A stretch of 46,314 nucleotides of DNA, taken from the NCBI GenBank assembly GCA_964650485.1, contig CAZYTX010000028.1:1-46314 (forward strand). The letters are read 5' to 3'. Below the pieces are notes generated by a model. It was not told the origin of the DNA and searched no databases. It saw only the letters and a program-made list of their open reading frames with translations. Every line of letters starts with the position of its first letter. Within the stretch, counting starts at the first letter, position 1. Made by a program: the position numbers and the translations under genes. Source of the stretch: CAZYTX01 sp964650485 (GTDB taxonomy: Bacteria > RBG-13-61-14 > DATKZS01). Positions 17,901 through 24,200 of this stretch are shown here, piece by piece.

Positions 17901-17908
17901 GCGTCCAT
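11999..17908 (-). CDS. Giant TPR-repeat protein (1969 aa) with C-terminal M48-like domain lacking HExxH
   Basis: A 1969-residue, mostly acidic protein. Residues about 30-1640 are nearly continuous TPR-like helical repeats, with many W..L...Y....D...A and LA.LY...E.W..A units. No signal peptide or membrane segment is seen, so it is likely cytoplasmic. The last 330 residues are not TPR. They contain LVINAQWLQKFDEKEQRF then GRAIMHLLSRH, later NRAGLLVCGD, and end with ELLAFAVSDPYFRLRERLG. These match the order of landmarks in M48 peptidases, but the zinc motif HExxH is replaced by RAIMH, so the domain is probably a catalytically dead pseudo-peptidase. The gene starts at ATG 17908 and is followed after 12 bases by the TMTC-like glycosyltransferase. 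It may be a scaffold; function is unknown. Confidence 0.85.
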   Translation of the reverse strand: MDAPSGKDSLKWRRQEQEAFVSGNTKQLCESLLEQARLLKDPDQKAGTLYRAACAAERAGDLDRAVEVLSRVVDSPLWERLALLTLIEVHWTRQEWRPFVQALDKELSMGSGLEERIIRLEKARVLAFRLGLTEDALREIAAVLEQDPGCREALWLRLALALRSGEWQGVTENYKALIELARQDPDPTLATSSAFRLGQVYEHRFQDPPQAAGYYEQACADEGALLSVTPLKEMAEQAGDWKKAAEHLERMVADLEHSSGEAPPVMRIILARMKKDLVDDRQGFVNQVRGLLEKEPHNLEALYMAAQEAIQHGTPEERADLDMRLCRVVEDNNEIAYFTADRVRVLLDDIGDPAGAAESAAKWKELQPADPAPHYYLIESLDRAEKHGEAVDAIKGRLEAATDPRELQALYIKSAELCAYRLSDRQAALQAYRKALEITPSQFPVLVSMARLYHREGDFENLARAITASVKLVQDKALRRFMQSWLADLYLERLASEDQAFAIWGEILKADQDDYQALKFVERISSAKGSWKNAAGAMARLVQKTGDPRLAGEMKAGLAWLYEFKQGDMQKAEAIYRELAEEDHDFALESLRRLAYTAREMKSYAEQLQRMVERSDNQEIRASLLVRVAGAEEILGELDHAWAAYEKARASLGKLPHLYLAMIDLAQLSGYWARYISLIEEFAARLSSPNQRALLWEAAWSRAEVPGPQGNIEPGAMHKAFKHLEESAGEGQDSLRGAWLASIWAGDHAASADLMARLIKAVPDDLADALRIRLAYVLRDRLGAAEESIAALRQALSRHQRSIPLIRELELMYEAGGQWSELVRMMLLEIPLREDAEVLVHMYTRLAGIYEEQWSALDEAIKCHQAIIRMVPARLESHSELVRLLEARSRWEELAAALTVYQDAAPEPEKKIQLLYKAAQVCDEKLSDPDRSIERLKMALDLDPTRDETLTRLSAIYEREERWQELVQVLMDQAQRVEQSSDKAALNESIADIQERRLDDRDAAIEHLVIARDLDPERRSVLLSLERLFEAAQRYEELIDTLERLASGAEQQERIDYFARIGTLWDEKLGQPENSIASWERVRELDKSHLPAMESLVSLYERTGDHQKFVERSGELAELVVDDVSRAVELLSRAGAVLEEKIEDDERALGFFHRAMEVSPSDPGPVSLARAVREKRGEWSQVVDLWLREEQITEDVDRKVEIFAQVGNIYETRLEDEDKAAASYHKALELKADYLPAVEPLSEIYYKHEAWDKARPLFEIRAGALDGAVADQSAEILFKAGWCAEKTEDVDTAMARFHSSIEAMENYRPSLARLSELYANQENWEQTAIITEKLLQVVKVEQDWENAFALLHRHGSALTRLERLDQAVEAYEEALTIKPGHYDTLTYLVELYQRTERWKKALTAYDQLIRNAPSKEAAAEGLAGKGIVLEDRLSEEQSALAHFQKAVELNPDHLVCWQRLSGIYLGRKAWQEAEQALARLVEIEPDEKLLVGHHYNLGYVYKEGMADLSRAREQFESALAMDEAHVPSMEALGDIYLEQEEWEKFIQTSEKFVKLLPPEKQPSLVPLYFKMAQVYRDHINNKERAIIQLQQVIKHQPDNEQARSELAALYVSDPKFMDQAKAENINLIRLHPFRVQTYRDLAQIYKQQGNLDALFNIYAILKFSGSLDYEEEMFYEANQSKIITKSNKSLREVEREGMLVHQDERGPLHEMLIIMGEHLQKLFPPPINRYGAKKSNLLTEKSESPVKDLAAEMSGNLGLEDLNIYLVTQNIEPQVFHTTPPSLVINAQWLQKFDEKEQRFIMGRAIMHLLSRHPVVLHNPPEKVLRTLCFIAMAAEPSVDFPVPGVSADDLDKEKKNAKKLIPRKVKTQVEHAAQRFSKEIAEIDPQSWLQTVKHTGNRAGLLVCGDLPTAFAAIIKTDPQYKNVRYDSLEDKTSIWEKHPEAVELLAFAVSDPYFRLRERLGMSITGR

Positions 17909-18055
17909 TTTCTCTTCCTTCTCCCGCTAAAATGTAGAGTATAACCTGCCCTATTTTACGAGGTTATGCAACAGACACGAAGGGAGGGCCTTACAGGCCT
18001 GGAATCCTAATAAAATTTCTTTTCTTTCAGACCGCAAAGGCCGGGCGTCAACACA

Positions 18056-18631
18056 CTATTGCTCGGCCAGGAGCTGGTATATGACCTGGTAGAGCCGCTC
18101 GGCGAACTGCTCGGGCGAGGTCCCGGCGCCCTTGTTGATGTACTTTGCCGGCTGGCAGTACTTGAGGACCTTCTTAAAGGTGTCGTCGCACTTGTAGGAC
18201 GTGAAGAAAAGGATGGGCGAGAGCCTCTTCTTGTCGTAGCCCTTCTCTATGGCCCGGAGGATGACCGCGGCGTTAATACCGTTGAGTATGGGCATGGCTA
18301 CGTCCAGAATGTTGAGAGAGATGGGCTGGTCCGACTTTATCCTGTCCACCACCGTGGTTATGAACTCCTCTCCGTTCTTGCAGGCGTCAACCGACCTGGA
18401 TATCTTCTTGTCCCGGAGCATGCGGCTCACGGTCTTTAGAAGCAGGGTGTTGTCTTCCGCGGCCACCACATGCTGGAGTGTCTTCAGCTCCTTCTTCTCG
18501 GGCTCGGGCTGGTCCTCGAGGATAAGTCCGCACACCGAGCAGTGCTTTATCTCGTCACCCTCGGAGAGCATTACAAAGAACTCGACCTGCTCCCCGCAAC
18601 TCGGGCAATACAATTTGTCCGGCTCAGCCAA
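18056..18631 (-). CDS. Zinc-ribbon plus receiver-domain response regulator
   Basis: A 191-residue protein with two parts. Residues 9-34 hold a zinc ribbon with CPSC (Cys9, Cys12) and CSVC (Cys31, Cys34). Residues about 53-185 are a CheY-like receiver: acidic pair Glu59-Asp60, phospho-acceptor Asp110 in NILDVAMP, Thr144 in FFTSY and Lys167 in YINKG. There is no DNA-binding or enzymatic output domain, so it probably signals by protein contact. The VAMPxLNG motif after the Asp is standard. No histidine kinase is nearby. The gene is transcribed alone from a good promoter at 18705-18732. Confidence 0.88.
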   Translation of the reverse strand: MAEPDKLYCPSCGEQVEFFVMLSEGDEIKHCSVCGLILEDQPEPEKKELKTLQHVVAAEDNTLLLKTVSRMLRDKKISRSVDACKNGEEFITTVVDRIKSDQPISLNILDVAMPILNGINAAVILRAIEKGYDKKRLSPILFFTSYKCDDTFKKVLKYCQPAKYINKGAGTSPEQFAERLYQVIYQLLAEQ

Positions 18632-18704
18632 TGTGCCTGCCCCCGGTCAGGAGTCTTTTTGATGCTGATTGTGCGCAGTAAAAAATTTCTTGTTACTAAT
18701 TGCA

Positions 18705-18732
18705 ATGATACCTTTTTTGCTCACCATGTCAA
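18705..18732 (-). promoter_or_regulatory. Strong sigma70-type promoter for the response regulator gene
   Basis: Minus strand: perfect TTGACA (18732-18727), 16 bases, then TATCAT (18710-18705, five of six). The start codon at 18631 lies about 73 bases downstream of the -10, so the leader is around 65 bases and AT-rich. Confidence 0.6.
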
Positions 18733-18833
18733 GAAACCTTTATCCCCGTAAGGACATAAAAAAGAGCATTCTCCTGTATAATGAAGGTGACAAACGGCTA
18801 TAAGCCACTTCACCAAGGGGGCTCACCTTTGCC

Positions 18834-18944
18834 ATGATGATCACCGGCTCGACCGGCTTCCTGGCCTTCCTGTTCTGGTGGCTGGCATCAAGGCATTACC
18901 CGGGGGACGTGGAGAAGGTAAAGGGCTTGACAGAGGCGGATTGA
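18834..18944 (+). CDS. Possible 36-aa membrane peptide or remnant of a transporter C-terminus
   Basis: A short frame ATG 18834 to TGA 18944 encodes one hydrophobic segment (GFLAFLFWWLA) followed by a charged tail (SRHYPGDVEKVKGL). This resembles the last helix and cytoplasmic tail of a larger transporter. The frame stays open upstream only to a TAA at 18801. No good ribosome site precedes it; a GGGGGC lies about 12 bases upstream. It may be a true small protein or the end of a decayed gene. I cannot assign a function. Confidence 0.3.
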   Translation: MMITGSTGFLAFLFWWLASRHYPGDVEKVKGLTEAD

Positions 18945-19041
18945 AAAGGGCCATCAAAAATCTTGGTAACGCCCCAAAAGCGGGGGACACATAGGGCACA
19001 CATTTTCTGCAAAGGATTATAGGAAGGGTGTTCTAATTGTG

Positions 19042-19070
19042 TTGGACACTCCCCCTTAAAATAGTAAAAT
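19042..19070 (+). promoter_or_regulatory. Possible promoter for the membrane protein at 19150
   Basis: TTGGAC (19042-19047) and TAAAAT (19065-19070) are 17 bases apart. The -10 is good, the -35 is poor. A hairpin with arms GGCCGG (19100-19105) and CCGGCC (19130-19135) follows in the leader, right before the AGAGGAGG ribosome site. Confidence 0.4.
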
Positions 19071-19149
19071 TACCGCTGTATATGTCATGTTCAATCATAG
19101 GCCGGCCCCGGAGCTTTTTGCGAGTGGAACCGGCCAGAGGAGGCTTGTC

Positions 19150-20133
19150 ATGGAACTGAGGTCTCATCGCAAACTCATGGCCCTGGTCCAGGGTAGTATC
19201 TGGGGGCTTGCCGCGGCGGGGATATCCGGGGGGCTCATGTTCCCCTACTTTGCGCAAGGCGGCGTTTTAAGCCGGGTTGCCGCGGCCCTGTTCCTACTCA
19301 TCGCGCCTGTGCTGACCGGCCTCATAGGCGCGGTGACCGGCGCCAACCAGGCGCGCAAGGACTATCAGGACGGCAAGCTCGTGCTCGGCGCAGAAGAGAT
19401 CGAGCAGGGGCGAAAGCTCCGCCCGCCCGGCAAACCCATGTGGCTGGCGCCCTCGGTGTATGTCTCGCTGCTTGCACCCGCTTTCACCCTCACCAGCGCG
19501 GCCCTTGTTCTCCTGGTTTTTTCCGGGGGCATAAGCAGGGCCCCCTTCGTTATAATCGCGGGACTCGCCTCCGCCTGCTCCGCGGCCGTGTGCGCCTGGT
19601 TCGGCTCGGCCAGGGAGGCCAAGAGATACGCGGCACATCCCGCGGCCGGCCCCTCTGGCTTCAACGCTTACGTGCTCCGCGAGCACGTGTCCGGGAACTC
19701 GCTCATAAACATCATCATAAACCTCGGGATCGGCTACATACTTTTTCACCAGGGGCCCAAGCACCCCCAGGGGCTGATCGAGGCCGCGGAGTTCGTGCCC
19801 GAGTTCTTTGTCATGTGCGCCATCATCGGGGTGGCCGTGCCCATCGGGGCCGCGGTGCAGGCGGGCGCCGACGTTCTGGAAGGCAGGGTCCAGCCCCCGG
19901 CGAAGCAAAGGGAAAAGCACCCCGGCCTTATAAAGAGGAACACGGTTTATCTTCTCATGGCCCCGGTCTTTGCCGGTGTCTTATGGGGGGTGCTGTCGCT
20001 TTTTGGAACGGAGAGCCTGGGGCTCTGGCCGGTGCTGTCGCTCAAGGCCGGCATAGCCGCGGTGGTCGCCGGCATCGCCGCGTCCCTGGCAGCCACATGG
20101 GCCGCGTCCAAGACCGCGGCAGGCCGTGGCTGA
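19150..20133 (+). CDS. Polytopic membrane protein of unknown family
   Basis: A 327-residue protein; ATG 19150 is chosen because AGGAGG lies six bases upstream, although the frame is open from 19087. About eight hydrophobic segments are visible, roughly at residues 11-31, 40-62, 97-121, 128-146, 178-200, 213-237, 268-288 and 297-318. They fall into two sets of four, with a polar loop of about 35 residues after segment 2 and another after segment 6, which hints at an internal duplication. Glycine and alanine are abundant in the helices. No catalytic motif or known transporter signature was recognised. Its neighbours are a decayed gene downstream and a sparse region upstream, so context gives no clue. 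Confidence 0.75.
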   Translation: MELRSHRKLMALVQGSIWGLAAAGISGGLMFPYFAQGGVLSRVAAALFLLIAPVLTGLIGAVTGANQARKDYQDGKLVLGAEEIEQGRKLRPPGKPMWLAPSVYVSLLAPAFTLTSAALVLLVFSGGISRAPFVIIAGLASACSAAVCAWFGSAREAKRYAAHPAAGPSGFNAYVLREHVSGNSLINIIINLGIGYILFHQGPKHPQGLIEAAEFVPEFFVMCAIIGVAVPIGAAVQAGADVLEGRVQPPAKQREKHPGLIKRNTVYLLMAPVFAGVLWGVLSLFGTESLGLWPVLSLKAGIAAVVAGIAASLAATWAASKTAAGRG

Positions 20134-20162
20134 GACTTTCTTTGCAGGGAGAAAAGAGAAGG

Positions 20163-20796
20163 ATGAAGAGGATATGCATACTGGTCATCACGGTCTGCAC
20201 GCTGCTTTTCGCGGCCGGTGTCGGCATGGCCGCGTCCCTTCCGGCCGGTGATGGGCAAGTACGACCCGGAGGCGTATGAGTTTGTCTTGGAGGGACTGGA
20301 GCGGGCCTTGCAAGGGGCGGCCGGTTCCCTCCAGCCGGCGGCCGCGGGCGCGGGTGCAGGTCTCATGGCTCTGATTATGAACCATGCCATCATAGAACCG
20401 GAGGAGGACGTTTATTTTTCGCTCTACGAGCGCGGCTTCGAGATGCCCCGGGTGAAGATGAGGTTCTCGCTCGGCTGCTGGCTGGGCTTCAACCAGTTGT
20501 TCCCGGTGCTTGGTGGTGACATGATCCGCGAGCGGGGGGAGGTTATGGGTCTTAGCCTCGGGGACGCTCTTTTCCTGTTCTCGCCCGCGGAGGTATCATA
20601 GGATGTGCTGGCGCACCTGGAGGAGGGCTTTCCGGAAAAGACCGTGTTCGTGGTCACCCACACGAACGACTACTGGGGCTACGTGGTCACTCCCGACGAC
20701 TACCGCACCGGGGGATACGAGACCTGCATGAGCTTCTACGGCATGGAGTTCGCGCCCTTCCTCACGGAGCAGTTCATGCTGATGGTGAGCGAGTAG
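20163..20796 (+). pseudogene. Decayed neutral ceramidase-like gene
   Basis: A signal peptide is encoded from ATG 20163 (VITVCTLLFAAGVGMAAS), but this frame ends at TGA 20277-20279. A different frame (+1) carries the C-terminal part of an enzyme from about 20251 to a stop at 20796. That frame is interrupted by an in-frame TAG at 20599-20601, after FLFSPAEVS and before DVLAHLEEGFP. The C-terminal part contains VFVVTHTNDYWGYVV followed by TPDDYRTGGYE, which resembles the end of neutral/alkaline ceramidase-like proteins (NGYxGYVVTPEEYxxGGYE). Such enzymes are exported and usually exceed 400 residues; here the N-terminal catalytic part is missing. A deletion, a frame change and a nonsense codon together argue for a pseudogene. 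It ends by overlapping the 3' end of pdxA. Confidence 0.7.
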
Positions 20797-21796
20797 GAAG
20801 GCCTGCGAGCCTGACAGCCAGCTTGATGGCTGCGGTCATGCTCCGGTGGTCGGCGCGGCCCTTCCATGCGATGTCGGCCGCGGCGCCGTGGGCCGGCGAG
20901 GTGCGTACAAAAGGCGGGCCGAGCGTAATGTTCACCGCCTTTTTAAAGCCGAGGCTCTTTACTGGGATCATGGCCTGGTCGTGGTACATGCATACGGCGG
21001 CGTCATAGGTCTTCTTGGCCTCGGGGGTGAACATGGTGTCAGCGGGGTGTGGTCCGGTCACTTGCATGCCCGCGGAGACGGCCTTCTCGATCGCCGGCCC
21101 TATGATCTCCTGCTCCTCGCTTCCCAGCATTCCCTCCTCGCCGGCGTGGGGGTTCAACCCGGCCACTGCTATGCGGGGCCTTTTTATCCCGAACATCCGC
21201 TTAAGGCTTTCGTGGACTTGTGTAACTGTCTCAAGGACAAGTTCGACGCTCAGTGATGCTGGCACTGAAGCAAGCGGCAGGTGCATTGTTACCGGGACCA
21301 CCCTGAGTCTCCCCTTCACGAGCATCATCACTGCTCTTTGCCCGGTCCGGTGTGCCAGCCAGTCGGTGTGCCCTGAAAAGGGGAACCCCGCGCTCCGCAG
21401 GGCCGACTTTGTCACCGGCGCGGTCACCAGGGCCTTGCAGATGCCCTCTTTAACCAGCTCCAGCCCCGCCTCCATGTAGTCCCAGGCGGCCTTTCCATGC
21501 TCTTTGCCCGGCCGGCCCGGGGTTAACTCTCCGATGGAAAGGTTTGAGCTTATAAAGAGCTTGTGGCCGGGCTCCCTTGCCTGCTCGATTCTTGTAATCT
21601 TTTTTACTGAAGACCACAGCCCTCTTTTCCCACCGAACAGCGCAGCGGCCCGTTCCATGACACTCGGATCGCCGGCCACCACCAGGTCGGTCTTGTCAGC
21701 CAGGCAATCCGCGGCCTTTGCAATGATCTCGGGGCCGACCCCGCACGGGTCTCCCATGGTCAGAGCAATCTTCTTGTTGGCGTATTTTTTTCTCAC
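20774..21796 (-). CDS. pdxA: 4-hydroxythreonine-4-phosphate dehydrogenase PdxA
   Basis: A 340-residue metal-dependent dehydrogenase in the DXP-dependent pathway to pyridoxal phosphate. It opens with the diagnostic LTMGDPCGVGPEI. Metal-ligand histidines are in SGHTDWLAH, GLNPHAGEEG and YHDQAMIPVKSL. The substrate loop VTAPVTKSAL is present. Length is normal. It overlaps the end of surA by four bases (ATGA), so translation is coupled; surA-pdxA order is also known in enterobacteria. Its 3' end overlaps the convergent ceramidase pseudogene by 23 bases. Confidence 0.97.
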   Translation of the reverse strand: MRKKYANKKIALTMGDPCGVGPEIIAKAADCLADKTDLVVAGDPSVMERAAALFGGKRGLWSSVKKITRIEQAREPGHKLFISSNLSIGELTPGRPGKEHGKAAWDYMEAGLELVKEGICKALVTAPVTKSALRSAGFPFSGHTDWLAHRTGQRAVMMLVKGRLRVVPVTMHLPLASVPASLSVELVLETVTQVHESLKRMFGIKRPRIAVAGLNPHAGEEGMLGSEEQEIIGPAIEKAVSAGMQVTGPHPADTMFTPEAKKTYDAAVCMYHDQAMIPVKSLGFKKAVNITLGPPFVRTSPAHGAAADIAWKGRADHRSMTAAIKLAVRLAGLPTRSPSA

Positions 21797-22806
21797 GGCT
21801 GCCGGGGGGGAGTGGTGTTCTCATGTTCATGGAGCCGCTTTTCCACGTATGTGCCGGCTTTCAGGCGCTCGATCCAGAGGTCGCGCCTTTCCATGGCTTC
21901 CCTCTGGTAGAGTATGTCTCTGATCTCGTCTTTCACCTCGTCCGAGAGCGGCTTTTGTTCAGGCGCCTTCTTCTCCAGGACCATGAGCAGGTGGGCACCC
22001 TCGCCGTAAGTGAACACCGGGCTCATCTCGCCGGGCCCGAGGTCTTGCGCATGCTTTTTGAAAACGGGCAAAAGCTCGTCAGCGGTGAACCATCCCAGGT
22101 CGCCCCCCTGTGAGGCGGTGGGGCTTTGCGAGTGCTTCCGGGCCGCCCGTGCAAAGTCTTGTCTGTTCTCTATACTCGTCCGTATGGACTCGGTCCTTTG
22201 CACGGCCCGGTCCCGGCCGGCGGCCCCGCCGTCCTCGGGAAAGGGGATGAAGATATGGCCCAGCCTGAGCCTCGGCTTTTGCCTGAACTCTTCATGATGC
22301 TGCCTAAAGTAGGCCTCGATCTCCTTGTCGGTGACCTCTATCTCTCCCCTGACCTCTTTGCTTATGAGCCTGAAGGTTATGAGCTGCTCCCTTACCTGTT
22401 CCCTGTACTGGTCCATTGATATGCCTTCCATGGCCAGTGCGCGGCTGAACTCCTCCTCGCTTAGACCCAGCTTTTCCCGCCTGCGGTCAATGGCCCGCTC
22501 CACGTCCAGGGCCTCAATGGTGATGCCCTGTGTTTTCACCTCCTGCTGGATGATCTTCTGCTCGATCATGAGGTCAAGGTAGCGCTCCCTGCTGACGGAC
22601 CCCGCGGTCTCCCCTAAAAGCGGGTCCTGCCTCATAAGACCCAGCTTATCCTCCTCGTAGGCCCGGTTGAGCTCGCGCAGGGTTATGACCTCGTCGCCCA
22701 CCACGGCCGCCACCCGGTCCACAACCTCCGCGGACGCGGCCGTGGCCAGGGCGAGAATGAGCGCCGCGGCCGTAATGGATATCGTGTATCTTTTAAAAGG
22801 TGTCAT
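21793..22806 (-). CDS. surA: SurA-like periplasmic chaperone/peptidyl-prolyl isomerase
   Basis: A 337-residue exported folding factor. Residues 1-26 are a signal peptide (AALILALATAASAE). The N-terminal SurA domain starts with VVDRVAAVVGDEVITLREL, and a single parvulin domain follows at about 180-285 (RLGHIFIPF; ASQGGDLGWFTADELLPVF). Enterobacterial SurA has two parvulin domains and about 430 residues; here only one is present, as in many deltaproteobacteria. It should escort outer membrane proteins through the periplasm. The gene lies between a second parvulin-type lipoprotein gene and pdxA, with which it overlaps by four bases. Confidence 0.9.
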   Translation of the reverse strand: MTPFKRYTISITAAALILALATAASAEVVDRVAAVVGDEVITLRELNRAYEEDKLGLMRQDPLLGETAGSVSRERYLDLMIEQKIIQQEVKTQGITIEALDVERAIDRRREKLGLSEEEFSRALAMEGISMDQYREQVREQLITFRLISKEVRGEIEVTDKEIEAYFRQHHEEFRQKPRLRLGHIFIPFPEDGGAAGRDRAVQRTESIRTSIENRQDFARAARKHSQSPTASQGGDLGWFTADELLPVFKKHAQDLGPGEMSPVFTYGEGAHLLMVLEKKAPEQKPLSDEVKDEIRDILYQREAMERRDLWIERLKAGTYVEKRLHEHENTTPPRQP

Positions 22807-22844
22807 GGGAACGCGGGATGAAAGGGCCAGGGCATGGTTCTGTT

Positions 22845-23882
22845 CTACCTTCCCGGCTGCGCGGGCGCGGGCGGCTGAGCCGGCCCCGGCACCTTTGGCG
22901 CGGGCGCGGGCATTTCCGGACCGGGTTCCGATACTCCCGGCGCGGGGGCCTCGGTGCCTCCCGCCTGCTCGGCTGGCGGTTCTCGTGCCCCTCTCTGTGC
23001 ATCCACCAGCTTCTGGAAGAGGTTTTTGAGTGCCTCCTGGTTCCGCACCACCTGGTGGTCCTCCCTCGACTTGATCTCGTTTGCAAACGAGGTCATGGCT
23101 TCCAGCCTCTTTATCCGTTCGATGTTGCTTTTTAATCTCGGTGTAAGCCCCATGGGGTCCAGGTTCCCGGGCGGCTCCATCAACTGGAATATGTAGTAGC
23201 CGTCCTCCCCTTTCACCGGCTCGGTGAAGGAGCCGGGCTCGTCCAGAGCAAAAAGGGCCTCCGCGGGCATGAAGCCGGCCATCTCGTTTATGGTCTCGTG
23301 GGTGACGTAGCCCATGTCTCCGCCCCGGCTGGCGCTGTCCTCGTCCGAGTGCTCTTTTGCCATCTCTGCGAATTTCTCTCCACTCTCCAGCCTGGAGTAG
23401 ACTTCCCCGGCCTCATTCGCGGCCCGGTCAATGCGCTTTTTAGAGGCGTCCTTTGGGAAGGCTATCTTTATGATCCTGCCGCGTAGGAAGTTGTTCTGGT
23501 AGTACTTGTAGACCTCGGCGTCCGACACCAACCTGTCAAGGAGCTCGCTTACGAGCAGGTTCTGCCTGTAAGTCTCCAGCCTGTACTGCACCTCTGCGTC
23601 CTGGTCAAGGCGTCTCTGCTCTGCTTCCTGCGCCATGAGCTTGTAGGTGATGATCTCGTTCAAGAGCTGGCTTATGCCGGCGGGTCCCTGGTAGAGCCTC
23701 CTCTGCTCGGGTGGCATGTTGGACCAGGCCATCTCCATGTCGCGCAGCCTGACCGGCTCGCCGTTGACCTTGACCAGCACGTCGGGGTCCATCTTCTCTT
23801 CACCCCCGCACGCAGGGAATCCCGCCAAAAGGATGCACACAAGCCCAAAGACAAACAAACACTTCGCGCGCAAGAGCGTCAT
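22845..23882 (-). CDS. Parvulin-type peptidyl-prolyl isomerase lipoprotein (PpiC/PrsA-like)
   Basis: A 345-residue protein. ATG 23882 is chosen because it overlaps the upstream stop by ATGA and has AGGAG upstream; a longer frame to 23969 is discarded. The signal sequence ends at AGFPAC, a likely lipoprotein site. The N-terminal domain resembles SurA-type chaperones (VLVKVNGEPVRLRDMEMAW). A parvulin domain lies at about 165-260 (ASRGGDMGYVTHETINEMAGFMP, broken across the motif). The last 45 residues are Pro/Ala/Glu-rich (PAPAPKVPGP), a flexible tail. It presumably works with SurA, encoded next, on secreted or outer membrane proteins. The chaperone role is by family; its clients are unknown. 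Confidence 0.88.
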   Translation of the reverse strand: MTLLRAKCLFVFGLVCILLAGFPACGGEEKMDPDVLVKVNGEPVRLRDMEMAWSNMPPEQRRLYQGPAGISQLLNEIITYKLMAQEAEQRRLDQDAEVQYRLETYRQNLLVSELLDRLVSDAEVYKYYQNNFLRGRIIKIAFPKDASKKRIDRAANEAGEVYSRLESGEKFAEMAKEHSDEDSASRGGDMGYVTHETINEMAGFMPAEALFALDEPGSFTEPVKGEDGYYIFQLMEPPGNLDPMGLTPRLKSNIERIKRLEAMTSFANEIKSREDHQVVRNQEALKNLFQKLVDAQRGAREPPAEQAGGTEAPAPGVSEPGPEMPAPAPKVPGPAQPPAPAQPGR

Positions 23883-24106
23883 GCCCCCGTCTCCTCCGCG
23901 GGCTTTTTCAGGAACTCGCTCTTGAAATGCTCCTCGCAAAAGGCCTTCTGAAAACGGGGCCTGGTGCACTCCTCCACCCGGCAGATCTTATAGCGGGCCT
24001 TGCCGTACTCGCCTCTCCGCCACTTGTTGTAATGGACGCGGCAGTAGCCCTTGGCCCTGACCGGCCTCTTGCAGCCCTCGATCCTGCATTCCTCTTTTTT
24101 TACCAC
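23879..24106 (-). CDS. Small protein with two CCCH-type zinc-finger-like repeats
   Basis: A 75-residue basic protein with a GTG start at 24106. It contains two copies of the pattern C-x4-C-x8-C-x2-H: CRIEGCKRPVRAKGYCRVH and CRVEECTRPRFQKAFCEEH. Each probably binds one zinc ion. Similar single fingers occur beside HNH nucleases and in small bacterial proteins of unknown role; nucleic acid binding is plausible but not shown. The gene is first of the operon and its stop overlaps the start of the parvulin lipoprotein gene (ATGA), so it is translated with it. Confidence 0.78.
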   Translation of the reverse strand: MVKKEECRIEGCKRPVRAKGYCRVHYNKWRRGEYGKARYKICRVEECTRPRFQKAFCEEHFKSEFLKKPAEETGA

Positions 24107-24160
24107 TTCTTACCCCCTGACAATATTTTCAAACCAAGGCACATGCGCAGAGAATACAAC

Positions 24161-24189
24161 ATCTTAGCCGCGCTCTCCAGTGCAGTCAA
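24161..24189 (-). promoter_or_regulatory. Promoter for the zinc-finger/parvulin/surA/pdxA operon
   Basis: Minus-strand TTGACT (24189-24184, five of six) and TAAGAT (24166-24161) are 17 bases apart. A run of eight T (24195-24188 on the minus strand) directly precedes and overlaps the -35; it may serve the end of the upstream DUF362 transcript. Confidence 0.5.
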
Positions 24190-24200
24190 AAAAAACACCC

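Larger units (their letters stand above)
18632..19086. other. Sparse intergenic region, possibly decayed
   Basis: About 450 bases without a convincing gene and visibly richer in A and T than its surroundings. It holds the promoter of the response regulator gene (18705-18732), a possible 36-codon frame (18834-18944), and the start of the promoter for the membrane protein at 19150. No tRNA or clear structured RNA was seen. Confidence 0.5.

Noticed and set aside
18777..18782. TATAAT in the sparse region as promoter of the 36-codon frame
   Set aside because: A perfect -10 but no -35 at a suitable distance.
20599..20601. In-frame TAG read as pyrrolysine
   Set aside because: TAG is used as an ordinary stop by several genes here (PurC-family, hisH, thiL), and the same gene also has a frame change and a large deletion.
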